Notes: generated from the sequence alone by a model not told the origin. DNA of 64,000 nucleotides from Bradyrhizobium vignae (GCF_004114425.1 NZ_RDQF01000043.1:1-64000); one strand, 5' to 3'. Counted from the stretch's first letter, positions 1-8,155 are shown. Translations and numbers: made by a program.

Positions 1-710
1 ACCCGGGAGGCGGCATCGTTGAGGGCCTGCGTGCTCTTCTGAAGATCACCGGCTCCTGCCAATTTAATGAATCGATCGCGCAGGTCTTCCCGCTCGAGCA
101 GCACAAAGATCACGAAAATGACCACGAGCCCGGAAGTCGCGAGCGGTGCCAGCAACGGACCTATGACAGAGCGAATGAGCTCCAACGGTCTCGGCTGGGG
201 CGGCTCCAGCCGCACCGTGACAGGTTCCCGAGTCCCGGTACCTGCGCCAAGCCCGGACGAGGCGGCCTCGGACTTTTTCTCCTCGCCCGAGATCTCTCTG
301 CCAAGATCCTGCATCGTCGTGGTGACCGTGTCGACGACTCCACCGCCTGGGGCCGAACTCTGCAACGAGTGGATCTTCTCGGTGATGGTGGTCTGATAGT
401 TTGGGAGGTTGGTCGCGAGCTGGACAAGTTGCCGCCCGACGACCAAGGCGATTCCCGCGACCACGATAAAAGCAAGGGAAACGGCGATTAGTACCGCTGC
501 GATGCGAGGTACTTTCCAGCGCCTTAGCCAATTGACCAGGGGTGTGAGAACGAAGCTCAGCAGGATAGCAAGAGCAAAAGGAACGAAGATTTCCCGGCCG
601 AGATAGAGCGCTCCGATGGCTAGGACGATGCCACCGGCGGTCAGCATGGGCGAAGACGCGACGCGCGAGGCCGGTGTGCCTTGCGGCGCCGCCGGAGCCA
701 GCTCAGCCAT
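1..710 (-). CDS. AI-2E/PerM family membrane transporter, partial (C-terminal part outside window)
   Basis: Reading leftward from the ATG at 710, about 236 residues are visible before the window edge. After a short Ala/Pro-rich start come hydrophobic segments at roughly residues 20-60 (starting LTAGGIVLAIGALYLGRE) and 65-85, then a charged periplasmic stretch, then a further membrane segment near residues 200-215. This order is typical of the AI-2E/PerM family, eight-helix inner-membrane proteins proposed to export small molecules; the true substrate here is unknown. The rest of the protein lies beyond position 1. It is divergent from the small exported genes at 977 onward. Confidence 0.8.
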   Translation of the reverse strand, partial: MAELAPAAPQGTPASRVASSPMLTAGGIVLAIGALYLGREIFVPFALAILLSFVLTPLVNWLRRWKVPRIAAVLIAVSLAFIVVAGIALVVGRQLVQLATNLPNYQTTITEKIHSLQSSAPGGGVVDTVTTTMQDLGREISGEEKKSEAASSGLGAGTGTREPVTVRLEPPQPRPLELIRSVIGPLLAPLATSGLVVIFVIFVLLEREDLRDRFIKLAGAGDLQKSTQALNDAASR

Positions 711-976
711 AGGGGCGAGCCTTTCAATAGGGTTTCGGCCAATCAACCCCAGATCAACGGGTTTGATCCATCCCGAACATTTCCAGGTTTCTGGGATCTG
801 CCCGCCGACGCGCTCGGCTCGTAGTCCAGACGGTGGTTTGGCGCGTCGCGCTCGGCCTTCTCGGATCAGGGCGAGCGATGTCAGTCGGGCAGCTAGGAAC
901 GCACGACGCAACCGCACGTTCGGACTCCAGCTAGTCGCGATCCGCGATTCCGAAACTCACAGTGGAGGGAGTCAAA

Positions 977-1273
977 ATGAGGTCCATCGCGAGCGCTCTC
1001 GTGTTCGCCCTGGCGATGTCGGCTTCGGCTGCATTTGCCCAGACGACCAAACCGGATGTCTCATCCGCGCCGAGCGCGCAGAACTCGGGCACTGGCATCG
1101 CCGGTCAGCCTGGCAACAAGAATGGTCCGGCGGCAAAACCGGGAGAGACCGTCGGCTCCAGCTCCACGCTCAACCAGCAGAATCCGACCGTCCAGCAGCA
1201 GGACACGTCCAACATCAAGGGGCTGCCCGGAAACAAGAGCGGTCCGCCGGCTAAGAAGCCGGATCAGCAGTGA
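977..1273 (+). CDS. small exported Gly/Pro/Asn-rich protein
   Basis: The ORF is 98 residues from ATG 977, which follows a strong GGAGGGAG at 964-971; a GTG at 962 would lie on that ribosome site. Residues 1-22 form a signal peptide ending ASAAFAQ. The mature part is low in complexity, rich in Pro, Gly, Asn and Lys, and carries two related GNKxGPxAK segments near residues 50 and 85. This style of short exported protein is common in Bradyrhizobium. I do not know its function. It is followed 83 bases later by a second exported protein on the same strand. Confidence 0.75.
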   Translation: MRSIASALVFALAMSASAAFAQTTKPDVSSAPSAQNSGTGIAGQPGNKNGPAAKPGETVGSSSTLNQQNPTVQQQDTSNIKGLPGNKSGPPAKKPDQQ

Positions 1274-1356
1274 CGTTGTCGTTGGCGATCGATAGCCACA
1301 TGATGATCGAAGCCGAGACGCCGCTCGTCAGGTCTTCACGACTGGGAGGAGACGCG

Positions 1357-1815
1357 ATGCAGTCGGCGCTCGTTCTCGGACTTGCGGCCTCGAGCTCCAT
1401 GGTCTCGGCTCAACGGGTGAAATGGACGACCTATTCCATCCCGCAGACGGGTACCTCGGTGGATTTCCCGGCCACGATCTTTATCGAAGAAGCCGGCCGG
1501 CCGGATGGCTACGGACAGCGATTTCGGACGGCTGACGGCCGAGCCGATCTTACGATACAGGCCGCACCCAACGTCTCGAACGATTCACCCGCCGCATTTC
1601 TCGCAAAGAAGCATCCGCCCGCGCGCATTCAGTACAAGCGAACGACGCCTCGGTTCTTTGCGGTGTCCAGCTACAAGGGCGATACGGTCTGGTACAACCG
1701 GTGCAACTTCTCGAGCGGATTGATTCACTGCGTCCTGATCAACTACCCGGCGAGCGAAGAGCGCGAGTGGGACGACATCGTCACGCGCATCAGTCTCTCC
1801 CTGAGGGGCAGATAA
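1357..1815 (+). CDS. exported protein of unknown function (about 152 aa)
   Basis: I chose ATG 1357 because a GGGAGGA lies at 1345-1351 and the protein then begins with a signal peptide (MQSALVLGLAASSSMVSAQ). The mature domain has the pattern WTTYSIPQTGTSVDFPATIF, a DGRADLTI strand, a KRTTPRFFAVSS segment and a C-terminal EWDDIVTRISLSLRG helix. This resembles small periplasmic proteins found in rhizobia, but I recognise no named domain. It stands between another exported protein and a response regulator on the same strand, so a shared transcript is possible. Confidence 0.7.
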   Translation: MQSALVLGLAASSSMVSAQRVKWTTYSIPQTGTSVDFPATIFIEEAGRPDGYGQRFRTADGRADLTIQAAPNVSNDSPAAFLAKKHPPARIQYKRTTPRFFAVSSYKGDTVWYNRCNFSSGLIHCVLINYPASEEREWDDIVTRISLSLRGR

Positions 1816-1861
1816 GACGGGTGTGGGTTGGCCCTCGAGGCAGGTCGCTTGAGGCTTGAAA

Positions 1862-2248
1862 GTGGATAATACCGTTCGTGTTCTGGTCGTCGAGGACGAA
1901 GCGCTGATCTGCAGCGTCATCGAGGACGCGTTGCTCGACAACGGTTTCGAGGCCTGCTCGGTCCATTCGGGAGAGGCGGCTATGTCTACGTTTCGCGACG
2001 GCCGCGAGGGGTGTCGGGCGCTGCTCACGGACGTCAACCTGGGTGACGGCATCAGCGGATGGGAGCTGGCGCGTCAGATCAGGGAAATCACGCCTGATTT
2101 TCCCGTGGTCTACATGACAAGCGCCAGCGCGCCGGATTGGAAATCGCAGGGTGTCGACGGCAGCGTCCTGATCAGGAAGCCCTTTGCGCCGGCGCAATTG
2201 GCCGCCGCCGTCTCGCAGCTGCTCGGTGGCGGGGCCGTGCCAGGTTGA
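1862..2248 (+). CDS. single-domain (CheY/CpdR-like) response regulator
   Basis: The protein is about 129 residues and consists only of a receiver domain. It has the acidic pair in VVEDEALI, the phospho-acceptor Asp in LLTDVNLGDG, the conserved Thr/Ser in VVYMTSAS and the Lys in IRKPFAP. There is no output domain, so it probably acts by protein contact or phosphorelay. GTG 1862 is preferred because GAGG at 1851-1854 is then spaced 7 bases away; a TTG at 1856 is too close. No histidine kinase lies nearby, so its partner is unknown. Confidence 0.85.
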   Translation: MDNTVRVLVVEDEALICSVIEDALLDNGFEACSVHSGEAAMSTFRDGREGCRALLTDVNLGDGISGWELARQIREITPDFPVVYMTSASAPDWKSQGVDGSVLIRKPFAPAQLAAAVSQLLGGGAVPG

Positions 2249-2296
2249 ACCGGATCGTTGGGAGGCGCGGATGGTTCGGCGCGGACCAACGCATCG

Positions 2297-2524
2297 TCAG
2301 CGTGGCGGCGATGCTTTGGCCGGGCATGCGGCCGCGGCGCGAGCCGTCGCTACCGCCATCCAGTCCCGCAGCAGGCCTCTGTCCTCCCTCGAAAAGGACG
2401 CGCGCCGCTTGAGATCGTCCAGCGTCTCGCCGGGATGGCATCGCTCGAAGTCTTCGCGGATCAGCGACTCGAGATAGGCGCGGTCCCAGGCGCCGCCTGA
2501 TTCGAGATGCTGGTCGGTCCTCAT
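2297..2524 (-). CDS. small hypothetical protein (75 aa)
   Basis: The predicted protein is soluble, charged and about 75 residues long. It has a helical N-terminal half containing LIREDFERCHPGETLDDLKRR and an Ala-rich tail. The reading frame has balanced composition and an ATG start at 2524. The opposite frames in this stretch are Arg/Pro-rich and look like shadows. Function is unknown. It faces the response regulator gene tail to tail. Confidence 0.5.
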   Translation of the reverse strand: MRTDQHLESGGAWDRAYLESLIREDFERCHPGETLDDLKRRASFSREDRGLLRDWMAVATARAAAACPAKASPPR

Positions 2525-2650
2525 GGTTGGTGGGCACAGTCGAGGGGTCGGGATGCCTGCACAACGGCAAGAGCGAATGTTGGTTCATCTGCCCGATCGG
2601 CGAAGACGTATTGAGGCCGAAGCCGTTCGCAACGACGGCGGACGCTTTGC

Positions 2651-2776
2651 ATGGAAGACGTGCCCTCGAACGGCGAACTCGCGCAGTTGGGCCTCGCCCG
2701 CATCAGCTACGGCCCCATTCCCTACGTGGAATCCATGAGTAAGCTTCGGGAGAAGGCAAGGAAATTGTTTTCCTGA
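2651..2776 (+). pseudogene. C-terminal remnant of a PEP mutase/isocitrate lyase-family enzyme
   Basis: A short frame from the ATG at 2651 to the TGA at 2774-2776 ends in ELAQLGLARISYGPIPY and then a basic helix. That is the usual C-terminus of the isocitrate lyase/phosphoenolpyruvate mutase superfamily, where ELAALGVxRxSYGPxPY precedes the final helix. Only about 40 residues remain, and the barrel with its catalytic residues is absent. I read it as a gene scrap left by rearrangement, not a working gene. Confidence 0.45.
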
Positions 2777-2939
2777 ACCGGGCGGCGGACGGCCAGGGTA
2801 CCGTTCTCTGGACGGGTGCCGCCGGTTGGCCGAGGGCGACCCGGGCGTCGAAAGGCACGAATCTGGCCGCCCTTCGCGACTTTGGAACTGGCGTGGCCCC
2901 GCTCGAGCCTTAAGGGCGGAGCGCTATCGCTTGCGAAAG

Positions 2940-3464
2940 TCAGGGCCGGCTGCGATGCGGCGTGACGGACATTGACGCCCTCACGTCGAGCGGATATCCG
3001 CATTCGGGATCCTGAGCGATCGTCAGAGGATCGATGTCCGAAAACCACTGCGAGATCGCCTCGCGGGGATCTCCCGCCGGACGCTTGCCGCGTCCCTGTC
3101 GCACGACCTCGCGGGCCACCCGGGCGAAGAACTGCCGTGCCGTTTTGTCCGCGTCGACGCACTCGCCGACGACTTCCGCGAAAGTCTCGAGCGCGACCTT
3201 CCTCACGGCGGTGGGCGCGAACCCGGACGCGACGTCGGTCAACTGCCGCAGGTCGGTGGGGCTCATGGCGCCGACGGTCGCCAGCAGGTCGCCGATGAAC
3301 GTGCGATGGCCGCGGCGCCAATTACGCCACAGGTCGTCGTCGTACTGATGCGAGAACAGCCCCCGCGGCAGGCCGTCGACGTAGGTCTGGTCCCGTTCGA
3401 TCGCACCGGACAACCGCTTGAGCATGGTTTCGACGTCCTCGACCGTAAGCATCTGTTTGGGCAT
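2940..3464 (-). CDS. hypothetical soluble protein (about 174 aa)
   Basis: The start is the second of two adjacent ATGs (3467 and 3464), which follow an AGGAAAC ribosome site. The protein is mostly helical, with segments such as MLTVEDVETMLKRLSGAIERD, WRRGHRTFIGDLLATVGAM and LETFAEVVGECVDADKTA. I recognise no catalytic motif. It lies downstream of the SIR2-APAZ/Ago-like pair on the same strand, 280 bases away, but nothing links it functionally to them. Confidence 0.65.
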   Translation of the reverse strand: MPKQMLTVEDVETMLKRLSGAIERDQTYVDGLPRGLFSHQYDDDLWRNWRRGHRTFIGDLLATVGAMSPTDLRQLTDVASGFAPTAVRKVALETFAEVVGECVDADKTARQFFARVAREVVRQGRGKRPAGDPREAISQWFSDIDPLTIAQDPECGYPLDVRASMSVTPHRSRP

Positions 3465-3744
3465 CATCGTTTCCTTTGAGCTGGCGAGCGGACCGATCCG
3501 TCGCGGCATGGCCAGTGTGGCCTCTGCTTCCAGATTCACGGTATCGGGAGGAACCAAGAGGCTCAAACGCGATAGGGAAGCTAAGGCGAGTTAGCTGCTC
3601 GATCGCGCGTTCTCCCCATGTTTATTCTCGTCGCGATCGGCTGGGACTTCCGGTGATCCGGATCTCCCGCACGAGGTCCGGCGTGATCATGATAACCAAG
3701 CGAGGCTGACGGCTTCCGGTGCCCTACCTCGTGGATTTGGGCGA

Positions 3745-4956
3745 TCAAGGAAGACCACCGCTCGACGGAGGCGGAACGCTCTCGTTCGAATCGACCAGGC
3801 TATCGAGGGTGGCCAAATCCTCGGGTGCGAGTTCCTCGCGAGGATTGCGCCTGTTCAGCGCCCTGAAGCTCTTTTCCAGAGCCTCGACAAGCCGGCTATG
3901 CTTCCTCGACACCTTCCGTGCGCCGACGAATAAGGTCCGAAGTGCCTCCATTCGCTTCGTGTCGGTGTCGAAGTCATCCGGAGAAGCGAGCACCGCATCG
4001 CGGAAGGCCTGCCGCACCCGCGCTCTGAACAACCGCTTTTCCTCGCGTTGCTCGGAAAATCGAGGGGGGCTGTCGGGTAGCGTCTTATGGAAGATGAACC
4101 AGTCTAGACTGCGCATCATGATGCGGAAAAGCGCGTCGATCTGTACCTGGTTGCTCAGAGTGTCGGGGATGGGCGTCGGACCGACGACTTCGATCTGGGC
4201 GAACACTTGTTGCGAACGCGGCAGCTTGATCGGTGCCGGCACGCCGGGTTGCCAGAACCGTCTCTCGGAAAAAGCTTCCTGCGTTTCTGCGCGAGCGAAG
4301 AAGCCGGGGTAGGGATTCAGCGGTTCGAGACCCGTCACCCGACGATCGATGCCGGAGCTGACGACGCCCACCTGGCTGAAGCGGGGATGGCGCCATACCG
4401 CGTGGACCGGCACGCCGCCTGCTGCGTAGACGACGTCGTCGCAGACCATGAAATTCTCTGCGAGTATTCTTTGGAGCTGGGCGGTCACCTCATCGCATTT
4501 GTTCGGAAGATCGAACCGCGAGAACGATTCCGTGTTTACGATTTTATCTCCTTCGGGAACGACTTTCAGGAGATCACGCGTCGCGTAGATATCGTCACGC
4601 CACTCGTCTGGGGTCACCAAGTGCTGCCGGACAACGAGGAAGTTGCCGAGGTCGCGGAAGTTTGGCTCTCCGTAAGGCCACCAGATTTTGCCGGCGAAGC
4701 TCAAGAGTTCGACGACCTGGTCCGAAGCGGCCGGGATCGCGAATCTTGCCACGCTCGACGGATATACGATACGGAAGGCCACGGGCGCGTCTTTACGTGT
4801 AACGTGGTGCACGATCCCGACACCCTTGGTGCGCGGATAGGGACCAAACCGCAACAGCCCGCGCAGGGGGTGCAGGTCGACGTCGGATGTTCGCTCGGGA
4901 TGGAATGCGAGCTCGGCTTCCGGGATGAAAAGGTGAGGCGATATCTCGCTCGTCAT
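3745..4956 (-). CDS. chimeric protein with short-Argonaute-like N-terminus; no recognisable MID-PIWI
   Basis: From ATG 4956 the protein has 403 residues. Residues 1-42 (containing IPEAELAFHPERTSDVD and HPLRGLLRFGPY) look like the start of short prokaryotic Argonautes of the SPARSA type. After about residue 45 the resemblance stops. The rest, with FRIVYPSSVARFAIP, KIWWPYGEPNFRDLGNF and a basic helical tail, shows no MID or PIWI motifs that I recognise. The start codon overlaps the stop of the SIR2-APAZ-like gene (ATGA), as in SPARSA operons. I infer an Ago gene whose body was replaced. The unfamiliar part could instead be a real uncharacterised domain. Confidence 0.5.
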   Translation of the reverse strand: MTSEISPHLFIPEAELAFHPERTSDVDLHPLRGLLRFGPYPRTKGVGIVHHVTRKDAPVAFRIVYPSSVARFAIPAASDQVVELLSFAGKIWWPYGEPNFRDLGNFLVVRQHLVTPDEWRDDIYATRDLLKVVPEGDKIVNTESFSRFDLPNKCDEVTAQLQRILAENFMVCDDVVYAAGGVPVHAVWRHPRFSQVGVVSSGIDRRVTGLEPLNPYPGFFARAETQEAFSERRFWQPGVPAPIKLPRSQQVFAQIEVVGPTPIPDTLSNQVQIDALFRIMMRSLDWFIFHKTLPDSPPRFSEQREEKRLFRARVRQAFRDAVLASPDDFDTDTKRMEALRTLFVGARKVSRKHSRLVEALEKSFRALNRRNPREELAPEDLATLDSLVDSNESVPPPSSGGLP

Positions 4957-5630
4957 GGGCGGCCTCTTCCTGAATAAGCTGTCGTATCGTCGAGCCTGAA
5001 GGCCGCATCCACGCCCGCGCTGATGCCGAGGGCCAGGATATCGCGCTCCGGGCACGCGAACAGCGTCGACCAGAACGAGAGAAGGGCATTGAGAGCCGGA
5101 TTGTAGCGCCTCACTGTGCGCTCGCGGGCAAAATCGGTCGCCGCGGTTCTGTTCCCCTGCGTGATGCCTTCGAACACGGTGCGCGGCTCGAGCAGAAGCC
5201 AGAGCCGCCCGTCCGCCCAATCCAGCCGGATGCCCAGGCCCTCCCGCCAACTAAGTTCGGGATGCTTCGGTACCGTTCCACCAAGGCTGCCGGTCAGTTT
5301 CTTGAGCGGCCCCCGCTTCGCGTCGTCGATCGAGGCCGGGGTCAAGAGATCGCTGCTTCGGCGACGATCTGCAGTCATCGCATGCGTCCGGGTCAGCGCG
5401 CGGGTCAACGCCTCACGGAGAAGCCCACGCTCTTGGCTTTTCGGGGAGACGCGCCGCTGACTTATGTAGAGCTGCTGCTTGAACTCCCAGATCATGTCCC
5501 ACGCCGTCGGGATACCGGCGGCCGCCGATCCACCGGCTCCGAGCAACCACATCAGATTTCCGCCCCGTTGCGAGAAGCGGCGCGCAAAATCATCCGCAGC
5601 GACGGCTAGATAGGTCGAATCGGCTGACAT
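4953..5630 (-). CDS. SIR2-APAZ-like protein with large internal deletion (SPARSA remnant)
   Basis: This 225-residue protein begins like a SIR2 NADase: residues 25-55 contain LLGAGGSAAAGIP and WDMIWEFK. Around residue 65 it jumps to what looks like the C-terminal half of an APAZ domain, with RGPLKKLTGSLGG, GLGIRLDWADGRLWLLLEP, RYNPALNALLSFW and a TAYSGRG ending. Full SIR2-APAZ proteins have roughly 550-600 residues, so the SIR2 catalytic core and the APAZ N-half are missing. In intact SPARSA systems this subunit destroys NAD when its Ago partner senses guide-matched DNA; this copy cannot be expected to do so. It is translationally coupled to the next gene. Confidence 0.6.
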   Translation of the reverse strand: MSADSTYLAVAADDFARRFSQRGGNLMWLLGAGGSAAAGIPTAWDMIWEFKQQLYISQRRVSPKSQERGLLREALTRALTRTHAMTADRRRSSDLLTPASIDDAKRGPLKKLTGSLGGTVPKHPELSWREGLGIRLDWADGRLWLLLEPRTVFEGITQGNRTAATDFARERTVRRYNPALNALLSFWSTLFACPERDILALGISAGVDAAFRLDDTTAYSGRGRP

Positions 5631-5718
5631 GCGAGTATTCCAGTTGTAGGACTTGCCTTGTACGGCTTAGGATTGGTCTTCTGTCATCCTGCACACCGGA
5701 ATCTTTTGGTCGCTCCCG

Positions 5719-5986
5719 TCACTTCGACTTCGCGCGACGTACGCCTTCGCCCGTCTTGTCACTCGCGAAGGTGAACTCGATATCGCATTCGACTTCGAGA
5801 TATTGCCGCAGCGTCTGCAGCACGGCCTTGCGGCGCGGATCGGTTCGATCGGATGGCTTGGCCGTCTCGAACGTTGCGATGGCCTTCCGCGACACGCCAG
5901 CCTTCTGCCCAAGTTCGGTTTGACTCCATCCGAGCAGCGCGCGCGCTGCTCGAAGCAGGGAGGGGGGTGAGCAGGTGGTCGTCCAT
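5719..5986 (-). pseudogene. XRE-family helix-turn-helix regulator, frameshifted in a C6 run
   Basis: The HTH region reads LLGWSQTELGQKAGVSRKAIATFE, a standard XRE/Cro helix-turn-helix, with a short C-terminal tail to position 5719. The natural start appears to be ATG 5986 (MDDHLLTP), but its frame is lost in a run of six C on the minus strand (plus-strand G at 5962-5967). Removing one C joins it exactly to SLLRAARALLGWSQ. An upstream in-frame ATG at 6042 would give an unusual Arg-rich leader. This is a real indel or a sequencing slip. The gene lies 88 bases upstream of the SIR2-APAZ remnant. Confidence 0.6.
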
Positions 5987-6100
5987 CGGAATCTATCAGT
6001 TCTCCGGCCGGGCCTCCGAACGGGGCGAGCTGACCCAATCAATGGTTAAACTTTTACCTTTCCTGTTAACCTGCAGAACACAGCAGCTAAGTCATTGATT

Positions 6101-6760
6101 TCAGCTGGCACTGAACGGTTTCCTAAACCGTAGGTCGGATATCGACGGGATTGTCGACCCAGCCCATTCTTGGAGGTCCAGTAGATCGGCAATCTCGGTG
6201 CCGCGCTCCAATTGCTTTGCGCCCTGCGGGCCGAAGACAACCACCTCGGCGCGGCCGCGCTGGTTCAGCCATCGCAGGATCGCATACCGATCGAGTTTGT
6301 CGCTCTCTTCGCCCCTCGGCATGGGATCGAGCAGTTGCAGGGCTGTCTCCGCAAGCCGCGTCGATCCGAACCTCTGATGCCATTCCGGTGAATGGCGCTC
6401 TACCTCTGCGGGACGAACGTCCATTGGAAGCTCCGCCAGGCGTTTGGCCAGGCAATCCTCCAGGGTCTCAGTCACTCGGGTCCGTTGAGTAATGGGTTTG
6501 AGCCTGCCGAACCGCTTCACGACTGCGGTCGCGTCCTTCACGAAATAACTGCCGGCCATTGCGATGAGAAGGCGAGAGGCGTCGAGCGGCGTCATCGCCG
6601 CAGCACTTCTGCCGAAACCTTTGAAGGTGATCTCCTTGGCAGCGCGGATGGTCTTCAGATGAAGTTGAGCTGTTTCGCGCGGGACACCCAGCGCATCCCC
6701 GACGACGTCCGCCAGTCGTATCGATGTAACCTGACGGGGCGACAGCTCCAGCGGCGGCCG
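6101..6760 (-). pseudogene. 5'-truncated rhizobial hypothetical protein
   Basis: The frame contains RQVTSIRLADVVGDALGVPRE, KTIRAAKEITFKGFGRS and AAMTPLDASRLLIAM, which resembles conserved uncharacterised bradyrhizobial proteins. Upstream of about 6760 the frame runs through DNA that is antisense to the PolX fragment, so the native start codon has been lost. The apparent starts at 6946 (GTG) and 6835 (ATG) are borrowed. The C-terminus runs into the att-like repeat at 6114-6138. Both ends therefore look cut by rearrangement. Confidence 0.5.
6114..6138 (+). repeat. 25-bp att-like repeat, copy 1 (tRNA-Arg(CCU) anticodon arm)
   Basis: This 25-base sequence is identical to 13367-13391. It contains a perfect 5-bp stem, ACGGT/ACCGT, around a 7-base loop TTCCTAA. 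That is exactly an anticodon arm with anticodon CCU (tRNA-Arg), followed by a variable-loop-like AGGTCGG. The neighbouring bases do not form the rest of a tRNA. Anticodon arms of tRNA genes are common tyrosine-recombinase targets, so this is probably an attachment core. Confidence 0.6.
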
Positions 6761-7069
6761 GGCTACGAAATCGACGTCGAAAAGGTGCTGCGGGCGTGCG
6801 CGAAGCACGAAGTCGTCGTCGAGATCAACGCACATCCGTGGCGTCTCGACTTGGATTGGCGCTGGCACCGGGCAGCCCTCGAATTTGGCTGCATGCTGAG
6901 CATCAATCCGGACACGCACTCGATTCCCGAGCTCGACCAAATGCACTGGGGCGTCCTGATGGCCCGCAAGGGCGGTGTCCCCACCGAGCGGGTCCTGAAC
7001 GCGATGTCGCTCTCAGAGATCACGCGCTACCTGCGCCAGAAGCGGCGCTCGCTCGCCCGCGCCGCTTAA
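6757..7069 (+). pseudogene. C-terminal fragment of a PolX/PHP-domain protein
   Basis: The fragment reads from RPGYEIDVEKVLRACAKHE through VVVEINAHPWRLDLDWRWH and MLSINPDTHSIPELD to the TAA at 7067-7069. These are hallmark motifs of the PHP phosphoesterase domain at the end of family-X DNA polymerases, including metal-binding His and Asp. The polymerase part and most of the PHP domain are missing; upstream of about 6757 the DNA belongs to an opposite-strand gene. The fragment has no start of its own. It overlaps the start of the MOSC fragment (TAATG). Confidence 0.6.
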
Positions 7070-7245
7070 TGCCGCAGAAGCACGAATTCTCATTGCGGGG
7101 AAGGGTGGTGACGGTCGCCGCCGATCGCGGGCACCACTTTAGCAAGCCTTCACGGGATCGGATCGTGCTGGTTGAAAGCCATGGCGTCGAAGGCGACGCC
7201 CACGCCGGCCCCTTCGTCCGACACGGCTATCTCGCCCGCCGCCAG
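7069..7245 (+). pseudogene. N-terminal fragment of a MOSC-domain protein
   Basis: From ATG 7069, which overlaps the PolX stop, the frame encodes about 59 residues: MPQKHEFSLRGRVVTVAA, GHHFSKPSRD, LVESHGVEGDAHAGPFVRH and GYLARRQP. The GVEGDAHAG pattern marks the N-terminal half of a MOSC domain (MoCo sulfurase C-terminal fold). The coding match ends near 7245, where the convergent GntR gene starts to end. The remaining MOSC residues, including the conserved Cys, are lost. This is a second breakpoint at the left edge of the catabolic module. Confidence 0.55.
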
Positions 7246-7255
7246 CCTCAGCGGA

Positions 7256-7996
7256 TTATCGCGTGCCGTGAGACGCATCGGACTTCGGCAACACGGCCGC
7301 GAGGTCTGAATAGATCACGTCGGCCGTGCGCTGATAGTGCTGCTGGAGCAGTGCGACAGCGTCATCCGTCTTGCGATCGAGCACCGCCTGAAGGATCTGC
7401 GCGTGCTCGGTCCCGATCTTGCGGACCGGATAGGCCTTGGCGATCGACATCATGCGATAGCGATAGAGCCGGTCGGCGAGCTGCTCGCAGAAGCCGAGCA
7501 GCGGGCGCGAGCCGCACTGCCCGATCAGCGTCGCGTGAAAGGCGCGGTGCGCCTTCTCCCAGTCGGGATTGTCCGTGAACTTGCCCGGATCGAGTGAACG
7601 CGGCGTGCGGTCGAGGCGGTGGTGCGTCACCAGCAGTGCCTCCTCCCAGTCCTGGGTGGCGTTCTGCATCGATTCGCGCAAGGCGAGACCTTCGACCCAG
7701 CAGCGTGTCTTGGTTAGCTCCTGGAGTTCGTCCTTGCTGACCGGCTTCACGAAGAAGCCGCGCTGCTCCATGCCGATGACGAACTCCTCCGTGGTGAGGC
7801 GGTTGAGCGCCTCGCGCAGCGGGGTCTGTCCCACATTGTAGTGCTCCATCAGGAAGCGCGACTGGAGCTTGCGTCCGGGCGCAAGCCGCGTGGTCAGGAT
7901 GTCGGCCTTGAGGCGGGCATAGATGGTCGTCGCCAACGTCGCCGGCGCATCCGTCTTCGGGCTGAACAGGTCAGAGCTCATAGCGTGCTGATTCAT
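7256..7996 (-). CDS. GntR-family (FCD/FadR subfamily) transcriptional regulator
   Basis: The 246-residue protein has an N-terminal winged helix at about residues 20-90, including YARLKADILTTRLAPGRKL and YNVGQTPLREALNRLTTEE. It is followed by an all-helical FCD ligand domain containing EKAHRAFHATLIGQCGS and EHAQILQAVLDRKTDDAVALLQQHY. The His/Asp pattern fits the metal- or ligand-binding pocket of that class. It is divergent from the dioxygenase gene at 8156, which makes it the likely regulator of that module. Its inducer is unknown. Confidence 0.85.
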   Translation of the reverse strand: MNQHAMSSDLFSPKTDAPATLATTIYARLKADILTTRLAPGRKLQSRFLMEHYNVGQTPLREALNRLTTEEFVIGMEQRGFFVKPVSKDELQELTKTRCWVEGLALRESMQNATQDWEEALLVTHHRLDRTPRSLDPGKFTDNPDWEKAHRAFHATLIGQCGSRPLLGFCEQLADRLYRYRMMSIAKAYPVRKIGTEHAQILQAVLDRKTDDAVALLQQHYQRTADVIYSDLAAVLPKSDASHGTR

Positions 7997-8005
7997 CAGG
8001 CTTTT

Positions 8006-8070
8006 TGTACATCAGGCTGCGCCAAAGCCATAATTTATAAATTTCTGCTTTACGAAGCTGTTTGTATACA
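8006..8070. promoter_or_regulatory. candidate GntR operator region (TGTACA and TGTATACA palindromes)
   Basis: The 159-base divergent gap between the GntR gene and the dioxygenase gene holds TGTACA at 8006-8011 and a perfect 8-base palindrome TGTATACA at 8063-8070. GntR/FCD repressors often bind short AT-centred palindromes between divergent genes. The link to this regulator is inference. Confidence 0.35.
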
Positions 8071-8155
8071 TTAATCCTCGACCAACAACAATCGGCCTGG
8101 TGGCGATCGGCGGCTGTTTCGGCGCGCGTCTCCCGGCCTTTCACGAGGAAGCCCG

